From positions 620,001 to 684,000 of the forward strand of contig OZ251254.1 of NCBI GenBank assembly GCA_965240325.2: a stretch of DNA of 64,000 bases. The letters are read 5' to 3'. Below the pieces are notes generated by a model that ran no database searches, was not told the origin of the DNA, and saw nothing but the letters and a program-made list of their open reading frames with translations. This stretch comes from Rebecca billardiae RCC1528 (taxonomy: Eukaryota > Haptophyta). Position numbers and translations under genes: made by a program. Below are positions 1 through 9,250 of the stretch, one piece after another (position 1 is the first letter of the stretch; the number at the start of each line of letters is the position of its first letter).

Positions 1-1156
1 TTTGCCGGCATCGGCGCCGCGGTCGGGCTCCACGTCAACCACGGCGCGCGCCTGCTCAAGGCGGCGGGCGAGGTGTGGGGCGCGTTCGGCGCGCCCTCGG
101 CGGGGCGGCGGGTTGGCGCGGACTCGTCCTTCGACGCGCAGCTCGCGCTCGCGCTCGACGAGCGCTTCGCGCCCCTCAGCCGCACGCCCGCCGGCGCGTG
201 CTCGCAGCCAGGGCCCTCGCCGCCAGCCTCGGCGCGGCGCGCGCGCAGCTCGCGCCGCTCGCGCCCGTCCGCCGGCGGCGCGGGCTCGCCGCAGCGCTTC
301 TCGGAGGCGGGCGTCGTGCGACTGCTCCGACTGCTGCGCGCTGAGCTGCAGCTCGACCTCGAGGTGCGTGCCGCCGCCGAGCCCTCCCCAGCGCGCGCGC
401 GCGCGCGCGCATCGGCACAAGCGCGCCCGCGCTCGCGCCGCGCCCGGCCTGCCGCTTTCGCACACCTGCACAGCCGCTGCTGCCGCGCGCGCGCTCGCGC
501 TGACGCGTCGTGGCCGGCCCTGCCGCGCGTGCGCGCGCGCACGCGCCCGCCCGCAGGTCTTTGTCCTGGCGTACGTGTTCGTCGAGCGCTCGCTGCCGCA
601 CCACGCGACGTCCGCCGACGCCGCGCCGGGCGCGCTCCCGGCCGCAGGGCCGGGCGGCGGTGCGCTGTCGGTCCTCAGCGGCGCCTCCTGGCGCCCCGTG
701 CTGCTGGGCGCGTTGCTGCTGGCCGCCAAGGTGCGCGCGCGGCGCAGCGTGGTCGCGCGCGCGCGCCAGGGCGTCCGCCTCGTCAGCCACGCCCTCCTTC
801 GCCCGCCCCCGCGCTCGCACGCGCCTCTTGCTGAGCTCACGGCCCCTTCCCCGCACCCACACCCGCGCGCACGCTCCCGCTCCTCCCGCGCCCCCCTCCG
901 CGCTCACCAGGTGTGGTGCGACGAGAGCATCTGGCTGAGGGACGTGCGCGAGAGGCTGAGCGCGCACTTCGAGCTCGGGCACCTCGGGGTGCTCGAGCAG
1001 GCCGTGGCGCAGCGCATCGGCTTCCGCTTTGGCGTGCCCACCAAGGCGTTCTTCACATACCTCTACAGCCTGCGCGACTTTGGGCGGCAGCGGCTGCGCG
1101 CGCGCGGCGAGGAGCCCGTGCGCGCGGTGCGCCGGAGGCGGCGGATGACGGCGTGA
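1..1156 (+). CDS. Cyclin-Y-like cyclin box protein (5' partial)
   Basis: The gene enters from the left edge, so its start is missing. Exons are 1-363, 557-730 and 911-1156 (TGA), all phase 0, with donors GTGCGTGC and GTGCGCGC; 260 residues are visible. Spliced, they read as a cyclin N-terminal box of the cyclin Y/PHO80 type: VFVLAYVFVERSL, then WRPVLLGALLLAAK joined across intron 2 to VWCDESIWLRDV, then a helix ending FRFGVPTKAFFTYLYSLRDF. Animal CCNY has the same order (an [20 protein letters not shown] block, then a ...FNINVPSSVYAKYYFDLR block). Cyclin Y proteins activate CDK14/16-type kinases, often at membranes. Upstream, residues 1-110 are Ala/Arg-rich with a helical SEAGVVRLLRLL segment just before the box. 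The family assignment rests on recalled motifs; the kinase partner is inference. Confidence 0.72.
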   Translation, partial: LPASAPRSGSTSTTARACSRRRARCGARSARPRRGGGLARTRPSTRSSRSRSTSASRPSAARPPARARSQGPRRQPRRGARAARAARARPPAARARRSASRRRASCDCSDCCALSCSSTSRCVPPPSPPQRARARAHRHKRARARAAPGLPLSHTCTAAAAARALALTRRGRPCRACARARARPQVFVLAYVFVERSLPHHATSADAAPGALPAAGPGGGALSVLSGASWRPVLLGALLLAAKVRARRSVVARARQGVRLVSHALLRPPPRSHAPLAELTAPSPHPHPRARSRSSRAPLRAHQVWCDESIWLRDVRERLSAHFELGHLGVLEQAVAQRIGFRFGVPTKAFFTYLYSLRDFGRQRLRARGEEPVRAVRRRRRMTA

Positions 1157-1626
1157 GCGGTGCTGAGCAGGAGCCGGGAGTGGGGCGTGCGGTGCCTGCA
1201 CTGCTGGCTCAGCAGAGCCCGGGCGCGGCGGTAGTGCCGCGCCGCCGAGTGTGCCCGGCGCCGATGCCGGGCCGTCTGGCGCGCGGCCCGCCCGCCCCCG
1301 GGGCCCAGGCGTGAGCCGGCGTTGCGACGCGTGAGCGGCCCGCACGGCGCACTGTCCCGGACCGTCGAGGCAGGCCACGGAGTTACATACTCTTATTAAA
1401 GAGCTCTCTCTCTCTCTCTCATAGCAGTAGTACGAGACTGATCGCCAGTTTCCGCGCCGCTGAGTCGGCCGCCATGTAATAAATTAATAACAAGTTAAAG
1501 TATATCCGGAATCCGATTTAGAGACCGCAGAATCTGCTATATATCATCAATCATCTGTTACTGTAATTACTCCGCGCCGTCATTAAATCTGATGTCGTCG
1601 TCGTAGACGTAGTAGTCAGCATATAT

Positions 1627-1682
<56 letters not shown>

Positions 1683-2469
1683 AGACCGACTACAGCACTA
1701 GAGTACATGCTGCATCAGTCAGGCAATCGCGGGCAATAAGAGGTCAGAGATCTCACGGCTAGTCGTCTGCTCGGTTTCTTAAGCCGTTTCTTACGGCTGC
1801 CAGGTCCGCCCGCAGCGACAGGCGCGGGGGGCGCATCAGGGGGGCTGAGCCCCCCGCTGAGTCTTTGACTTTAGGCCCGGCCGGCGAGGCCGAAGAAAAC
1901 ATATTTGGGCCGGCCGTTTTGATGGAGCAAATCTGGCATGATGTTGCATGAATGCTGCGCGCACTGGCCAGGAGTAAGTCATCAGGACGAGAAGTCGGGA
2001 ATCCTTGGCCTGTACTCGTAGTCGGGCCGCGCGCCGCCGGTCCCACGGGCACTGCGCCTCGGCGGACCACTCGTCAGCCGCGACGACATAGTCGTCCCGG
2101 TTTCTTAGTGTGACTATGCGTATAGCGAACCAGCCAATCGCTAGTCTCAGTTTCGAGGCCAGATCCGCAGAGATAGCAAGCCCCAGTTTCCTAACGTGTT
2201 ACGTGACAGCTCCTTAATCCATATATATTTATGGATTAAGTCGGTACCGGGTCGTGCGGCGCCGCCCGCCGGACCGGTCTGAATAACTATACTACTCAGC
2301 GCGGCCCGCCGCCCCGGTGGCGGCGGCGCCCCCGGCGGCGGCCCACCGGGCCCGACGGCACTCTACAGTGCTACACTGCCGCCACTGTCACACTGTGACT
2401 GGCGGCATTGCCAGTCTGTAGTCTGCCACTGACTGCCATATGCGCAATAATGCCACTGCCGGGCCCCAC
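1157..2469. other. Intergenic region with microsatellites
   Basis: I see no credible gene here. The stretch drops from about 75% GC to AT-rich after 1380. It holds a (CT)n run at 1404-1420 and a long (AT)n run at 1631-1679. Open frames at 1759-2070 (-) lack family resemblance. From 2270 the sequence becomes GC-rich and low complexity. Confidence 0.6.
1627..1683. repeat. (AT)n microsatellite with palindromic edges
   Basis: About 25 AT units are flanked by TAACA on the left and TGTTA on the right, so the whole block is self-complementary and could extrude a hairpin. Confidence 0.9.
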
Positions 2470-4079
2470 CGGCCACGACTCCCAGCCCGCCGCCCGCCCC
2501 CCCCCCGGCGCCTTCCCCTCCGCCCCCGGCGCAGCCCGATCCCCGGCCGCTGCCCGCGCCGCCGCCACTGCAGCCGCCGCCCAGCTCGCCGCCCGCCGGC
2601 TGCGTCGGCACCGAGTGCGACGTCGCCGGCCACCGCTCGTGCCCGGACAACGTGGAGCCGTTGTGCGGCCACGCCTTCTGACGGCTACTTCCGCGCGGCT
2701 ACACCGGCCGGGTACGTCGACCTGGACTTGGACGGGCGGTACGGCGCGTCCTCAGAGCCGTCCACCGTCACTGACAGCGCCTCGGGGTACTACGGCTTCT
2801 CCGAGTCGACGCTGGCGGGTCTCTCTCGGTCGCGGCGCGGCGGGCCTTGGTCGTCAAGCTGAACCCGAGGCTGGGTGGCTGCGTGCGGGCATCACGACAG
2901 GCCTCCAGCCGATCGTGGCCTTCGAGACGCGCGGCGTGGCCACGGTGCTCACGCCGCTGACCACGCTGCTCGCCAACGCGCCGCCCAGCCCGACCGCCGA
3001 GCGCGACCTCCTCGTCTCCCTCGGGCTGGGCGAGCTGGTCGGCGCCGGATCAATCTACCAGTACGACCCGTTCCTCGCGCTGTCTCATTCGGACGGCGTG
3101 GGCGTGACGGCGCAGCAGCGCGAGCTGTCGATCAAGACGGTGAGCACGCTGACGCAGACGACGGCGGTGGTGATGCAGGTGCTCGAGATCAGCCGCGCGG
3201 TCGAGGGCAGCGGCGCGTCCTCCACCGAGGAGGAGGTGGACGCCACGGCGCAGACCGTGATGCGGCGCCCTCGCCACCGTGCTCACTGAGAAGGGCAAGA
3301 CGATGCCTGACCCGCCGCCCGTGGCGGGCGCGCACAACAGCAGCAGCGTCGCGAACGTCACGAGCAGCGCGCCCGCGCCCGCCCTCACTCCTCTCGGTGC
3401 GCACCGTCGCCTGCCCCGCGCGCGGGCTGCGCGGGCTGCACGCGCCGCTTCCCGCGCACGCGCGACGCATGGCGCAAGCCGCGCGGCCGCGCACCAGCGC
3501 CCTCGCCTGCGCCCACGCGCTCACTCGACTCGGCCCCTGCCCTGCCTGCCACAGCCGCGCAGGAGCTGGCGAACCGCACGGCCGCCGCGATTGCCGTGAT
3601 GAAGGCCGCGCTCGACGGCGTCGCCGCCGCAGGCCCGCAGCCGACGCGGTGAGCAGCCGCGCCGCGCCACGCGCCACGCGCCGCAACCGCAAGCGCCGGC
3701 CGCGTGAGCCGAGTGGCGCCGCGGCGCCAGCGCGCGCGTTTGCTGCGGGTTGCTCACTGCTGCACAACTCGGGCCCTGCACGCGCACCGACGGCGCCCGC
3801 GCGTGTTGGCGGCGACACGCGATCTCGAGCACAGCCGGCTCGGCCGATATCGCCGCCGCCCTCGGCGAGGTCGCGCGCCTGACGCAGGAGCTCGCCACCG
3901 AGCTGGTCGCGGGCGTGGCTGACGGCACCGCGAACGCGGACACGTCGGAGGCTGAGATTGCCGGCGCGCAGCAGGGCAGCCTGGACTCGATCGTTTCAAG
4001 CCCGCCGCCGTCGGCGCCGATCGAAGAGCCAAACGAGGCGGCGACAGCGTCCACCTCGGGCGCGTGGTCCCAGAGATGA
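2470..4079 (+). pseudogene. Broken extracellular/surface protein gene
   Basis: Protein-like sequence continues across this interval but changes frame several times. In order: a Pro-rich linker (about 2500-2600), a Cys-containing patch ending CGHAF followed by TGA near 2680, then DGYFRAATPAGYVDLDLDG in another frame. After a stop near 2860 the third frame gives GLQPIVAFETRGVATVLTPL through 3260. A further shift joins TVM to ATVLTEKGKTMPD near 3270. Downstream segments ELANRTAAAIAVMKAALDG (3563 on) and ADIAAALGEVARLTQELATE (about 3840-4079) look like later exons separated by introns. The YVDLDLDG...STVTDSASGYYGF type of motif followed by VLTPLTTLLAN resembles modules of bacterial and algal surface adhesins. 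At least three single-base frame breaks lie outside any plausible intron, so I call it a pseudogene; uncorrected sequencing indels would look the same. Confidence 0.5.
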
Positions 4080-4914
4080 CGTGCGACGTCCGCGGTACGC
4101 CTCGGCTTTTGTCAGAGCAACTCCTCGTAGAGTTCGGTGGCATACTCTGACAGTACACTACGGCCGCATATACCGTAGCAGCGATTCGCATCACTGATGC
4201 ATGGCATGCGGAGTACCCGAATGGGCGGTCTGAGTGTGACAGTGGCATCATTGACTTTGACTGACGGCGGCAGCGCAGGCTCACAATGCTCGGAGTATGG
4301 CCGTGCACGCGGACATACAGTGAGTCCGATCTAGCCATGGAATCAGCATATACACACACTCGCCGTTATCGTCACTTCTTGCCGACGTGCCCGTGGCGGC
4401 ACCGTGTACTCGCGGGCACTGGACCGACGCGCGACTGCGCCCGCCGTCCGAGGGGCGCACACCCTTAGGGTCATCCGGCGCGGCATTGCCATCACCATGT
4501 CGCGACAGTGACGTGCAATCAGCAATGTCTGCCCTTGCACACAACGATGCTGCATCTGGGACAGCGTGAACCTCGTGGACGACGTCCTCCGCGGGACGCC
4601 GTCGTCCAGCTCGGTTGCAGCTGGCGGCCGTGAACGGCGCGGTTTTTTCGCGCGCGATTTTCGGATGTTGAGTTATTTGAGGACCGACCAATAATGGATG
4701 CATCATCGCTTGCATTATGGGGGTACTCGTCCTATGAATGCTTGATGGAACCCCCCGCTGCCAGTTGTTGATAAAGTAGCCTCATATGTAAGTAAATACT
4801 CGCACGGCGTATTCGACCGGCCATAAATAGAAGGAATCTTCAGTGGGTCGCTCATGTTGTAGCCGACGACGTTACACGCCGCACCTTGCTTGACGCATCG
4901 CACGGTGGGCACGA
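4080..4914. other. Intergenic spacer
   Basis: No gene or repeat is supported. The stretch is of mixed composition and presumably includes the 5' region of the SHIPPO gene. Confidence 0.5.
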
Positions 4915-6777
4915 ATGGCTGCCGAAGGCCGCGAGGCCGTGGCGGCCCACGCGCACGAGCTCGAGCTCACCCGGCCCGAGGCTTCCACAGACAGCGTTCC
5001 CGCCGCGCCGGCAGAGCCGATTGACGCCCATCTTGCGAGCACGGGCGAACGCTTCGACGCCGCGGCCACAGCGTCCTCCTTTGGCGCCGCCGACGGCGCC
5101 GCCGCCTCGGCCGGCTCATTAACGCCATCGGCCGCCACCGGCGCGGCGCGGGCGGAGGGTGGGGACGACGGGCATGGCGGTGGTACTGCAGTGCCGCAGC
5201 TGGCTCCACAAAGAGTGCCGATCGCACACGCGCCGGCCCGCGCGCGCCCGGCCACCGCGCCCGCCTCGCGGCTCGGACGCGCGGCCGAGCGGAATGCGAA
5301 TCTTCCGGGCATGCACGCGACACGCTCGACGCTCGGCCGGCAGCTGCAGTCGAAGCGGCAGACGGCGCCAGCGTACTCATTCGGCAGCGGAGGTGGGCGC
5401 TTCGGTGACCCCGCCGGCTCGCCCATCGCCGGCCCCGCGCGGCTGCCGAGAGGCGCGAAGCTGACGGACATGCCGCGGCCGTCGTCAGCTCGGATCCCGA
5501 GCGCGGCCTCGCCCGGCCCCGCGTACAACCCCCGCCTCCTGAGCGGCTACATCGGCGACGCGCCAAAGATCACGATGGCGAAGCGGCTGCCGTTCGACGC
5601 GACGTTCGGCGGCGGCGGCCGCTCGAGCGAGCGCTCGCCCGGCCCGGCCGCGTACAACACGCGCACGCGGCCGGGCTCTGCACACCCGGGCACTCGTTTT
5701 GGCACCGAGGCGGCGCGCGCCCATCGCGGGCCGCCGCAGGCTGGTCAGGTCGACCTGTTGTACTCGCTGCCGCCGACGATGGGGAGCGGGGCGCCGGCGC
5801 GGGGCACGCCCATGCGCGCCGAGCGCTCCGTTGCCTTTGCGCGCAGCACCGAGCGCCGCTTCGACACGCCCTCGCCGCTCGACGCCGGACGCAACTTCCC
5901 CGGTACGGCCGAGAGCAGCACGACCCTCGCGGGCGGCGCATGCGCGCTGCGCGGCGCGCGCGTGCGCGGCGCGGCGCGTTGCCGGGAGGGCGGGTGTGTT
6001 GGGTGGAGGGCGGCGAGAGAGCTGGCGGGCCCGGCGAGGCGCCCGTGCGTGGCGCCACGCACGCATGCCGGCGCACCTCCCGCCGCCGCGCGCGCCCGCA
6101 CCCACTCACGCCGCGAGCGCCCGCGCCCGCGCCCGCGCGCCCGCCCGCGCGCCGCGCCGCCCGCGCGCCCGGCCCTCCGGTCGCAGGCCCCTCCGCCTAT
6201 CAGACTGTGTACTCGTACTCGTCGGTGGCGATCGGCGGGCCGTACCGCCCGCGCTCGGCGCACGTGCGCGGGAAGGCGGCGGCGACGCGCGGCTTCGGCA
6301 CCGACGCGACCGGCCGCTCGGAGGCGCTGCGCACGGCCGGGCCTGGCCCTGGCCAGTATTCCGTTCCAGACGCGGCCCTGGGCTCGCATCAGGTGCGCTG
6401 CTGCGCGCCCGCTGCCCGTCGTAGCGAGAGCATACGCGGGCGCGCGGACGAGCGTGCTGTGGCCGCGCGCGGCGGAGTGAGCAGCGGGCGGGGCGGTGCA
6501 CGCGCGAGGGAGCGCCACCCGCGTGCGTGCGCGTCTGTCTCACGCCGTCGCCCCGTGTCCTGGCCTTCGCTCCGCCCGGCTGCCGCGGCGCCATCCGCCG
6601 GCTCGGCGCATCGGCGCGCGCGTCACCAACGCTGCCCGTGTGCGCGTCCGGCGCGAGCAGGAGAGCAGGCTGGGCACGGCGCCGCGCTACTCGCTGGCCT
6701 CGCGCACATCGCCGGGGCCACGCGTCGTCGAGCCGCCCGGTGCGCTGGGCCCCGGGCCGGGCGCCTATGTCGTGTGA
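4915..6777 (+). CDS. SHIPPO-repeat (ODF3/CIMAP/STPG-like) flagellar protein
   Basis: Three exons: 4915-5902, 6187-6392 and 6661-6777 (TGA), giving 436 residues. The splices are phase 1 and phase 0; joining exon 1 to exon 2 rebuilds NFPGPSAYQ, a perfect SHIPPO core, which supports the junction. Further PGP-x(2)-Y motifs are SPGPAYNP (about residue 201), SPGPAAYN (about 243), AGPGPGQYSVP in exon 2 and the C-terminal GPGPGAYVV. Such repeats occur in ODF3/CIMAP and STPG proteins, microtubule-inner or sheath proteins of axonemes, so the organism is expected to make flagella. The N-terminal 90 residues are Ala/Glu-rich and unassigned. Intron 1 has the only non-GTGCG donor (GTACGG) among those I could place. 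The ATG at 4915 is the first in frame. Confidence 0.8.
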
Positions 6778-7451
6778 CGCTGTCCGCGGCCAATGCCTGG
6801 CCACCATCACGGCTCCCTTGAGAGTGCGAATGCCACTTTCCGATTTTCGTCGGTCGGTTCGGGTGGTTTATTTAGTCGGGAAGCTAGGGCCTCCGAGGCG
6901 CGTTTTATGACGTTTTTAGGGTTTTAGCCTTTTATAGGCGACCTCGCGCGGTACTTTTTGTCGTCACCCACGTACTTCCGCCCTCCGCTGCCTGCCACGG
7001 CGCACCGCAACGGACCCGAGTCGGAGGAATCAAAGGCCGTTCGGAAATCGAGCGGCGAAGCGAAATCAATTCTTGGGTGATTTCTTGAGGTAGTTTTTGA
7101 TGCGAACCCTGCATTTGGCTCGACTAACAAAAGCGCGCGAGCTCGCGTGATCTGGACGCTGGTCGCAAAGCAGCGGCGTGGAAGGCCTCGGTTACTTGGC
7201 TACCAGGCCGCCCGGGGGAGGGCACTCCGGTCGAGCGCTGATTGGCCCAAACTGATGGCCAGTACCTTCCCTTATGAATTCAGATTCAAAACGGAGATTG
7301 GAGCAGTGGCGTCATATCATAGGGCTCGACACTCCTGGCCAATCACCACGCTTCGCCGCTCTCTCGAAGCCTCTACGAATTCCGGAACTCGTCGCCTAGC
7401 ACAAGAGTCCGAGCAGGCCTGGCCGCCTAGCCAACAAAAGGAGGAAAGCCC
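6778..7451. other. Intergenic spacer upstream of homeobox gene
   Basis: Lower GC than its surroundings, with no coding signal on either strand. It probably contains the 3' end of the SHIPPO gene and the promoter of the homeobox gene; no motif is recognisable. Confidence 0.5.
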
Positions 7452-9008
7452 ATGTCGACACCCGGGGTCAACCCCGCCGCCTCCAATCCCCCGCCGGGCG
7501 GCGGCGGGATCGGGGGCGGAGGCTTGAAGCGGAAGCAGGGACCGCGCTGGCGGCTTTCGCCCGCTGCGCTGCGCGTCCTGGAGGCCGCTTTCCAGCGAAA
7601 CAATTTCCCGACTGTCGCCGACAAGGACCGTCTTGCGCAGGACCTCAAAGCCAGGTGCGTGCCCAATCGGGGGCTCTCGGCACGCGATGGGGCGGGCTGG
7701 CGCGGTGCGCGGCGTGCGGGCCGTGGGTGTGGGGGCACGTGGCACGCAGCGGGCCCCGCCGGCGGCCTGGCTCGACGCTGTGCACGCTCATACGTGCGTG
7801 CGCGCCGCGCGTCGCGCGGCGATCCCACCGGCGCCCCCTGCGCGCAGCCGAAGGCAGGTGCAGGTCTGGTTCCAGAACCGACGACAGCGGCAAAAAGCGA
7901 AAAGCGACATGGCGGAGGGTGATACCTCCGACCATGACGACGACGACGCGCCCGACGCGGCTGCGGAGACAGCCATGGGCCAGCAGCACGCAGCGGGCGC
8001 CGCGCACGGCTCCGCTGACGATGCGCACGCGGCCGGCGCCGGCGCCGTGGGCGGCGGCGGCGGCGGCGCGAGCGGCGGGGCGGGTGCGGACAAGCCCGCC
8101 GCCAGCGCGCACGCGCGAGTGGACGGCGGCGCGGCCCCGTCCTCGCACACGCGCTCGACCGCCAGGTCTGGCCGCGCCGCCGAGTCGACGCTCTCGCGGC
8201 CCATCGGGGGCACGGCGTACATGCGCTCGACGTCCAAGGCGGCGCCGCCGCGCATCCTGCCGTGGCCGCCGCCGAGCGCGGGCGCGGGAGGGGTGGGCGG
8301 CGGCTGCGCGCCGCCGAGCATGGGCGGCGCGCCGTCCGGCCCGGCTGGCGGCGTGCCGCCGCTCGGCTGCGGCGCGCGCGCCGGCACGGCGGCGAGCGGC
8401 GCCGGCGTGGGCGCGGCCGGCGCCGGCGGCAGCGGCGCGTCGGGCGGTGCGCTGCAGGGCAGCGCGGGCGGTGCCGCGTGCGCCGGGGCGGCGGGCGCGT
8501 GCCCCGCGCCGCCGACCGGCGGGGGCTGGGGCGCGCTCATGCAGAGCGCAGGCGCCATGGGCGCTGGCGGCAGCAATGCGAGCGCTCGCGCGCTGGCGGA
8601 TGCCATGGCCGGCGTGAGCGTGGGCGGCGGAAGGATGGGCGGTCTCTCCTCGCCGCGGCTTGGCGCGCAGCAGCTGCCAACGTCCAGCGCGCCGACGCCA
8701 CAGCCGCAGCCGACGGCCGGCGCCGACGCGGGCGGCGCGGGCGGCGCGCCCGCCCGCACTGGCCCGTGGGGCCACCCGCTCCTGTCCAGCTTGAACCTGC
8801 GCCATCCCGCGCTCGCAGCGGCGGCGATGCAGGCCGGGCCGAACGGGATGAGCCAGCTCTACTCGCTCGCGCAGCTCGCGCAGCTCGGCGCAGGCGCGGG
8901 TGCTGCCAGTGGGGGCAGCAGCGGCGCGGAGCGGCCGCAGCAGCCGCAGCAGCCGCCGCCGCAGCGGCAGCCGCAGCAGCCACTGCCGTTGCAGCAGCAG
9001 CAGCAGGC

Positions 9009-9093
<85 letters not shown>

Positions 9094-9213
9094 CAGGGGC
9101 CGTCGCAGCAGCAGCAGCTGACAGCGATCGCCCTGGCACTGCAGGCGCAGGCCATGGCGATGATGCAGCAGCAGCAGCAACAGCAGCAGCTGCAGCAGCA
9201 GCAGCAGCAGAGC

Positions 9214-9250
<37 letters not shown>

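Noticed and set aside
1759-2070. 103-codon minus-strand frame
   Set aside because: No family resemblance, odd composition and no neighbouring exon; likely chance in GC-rich DNA.
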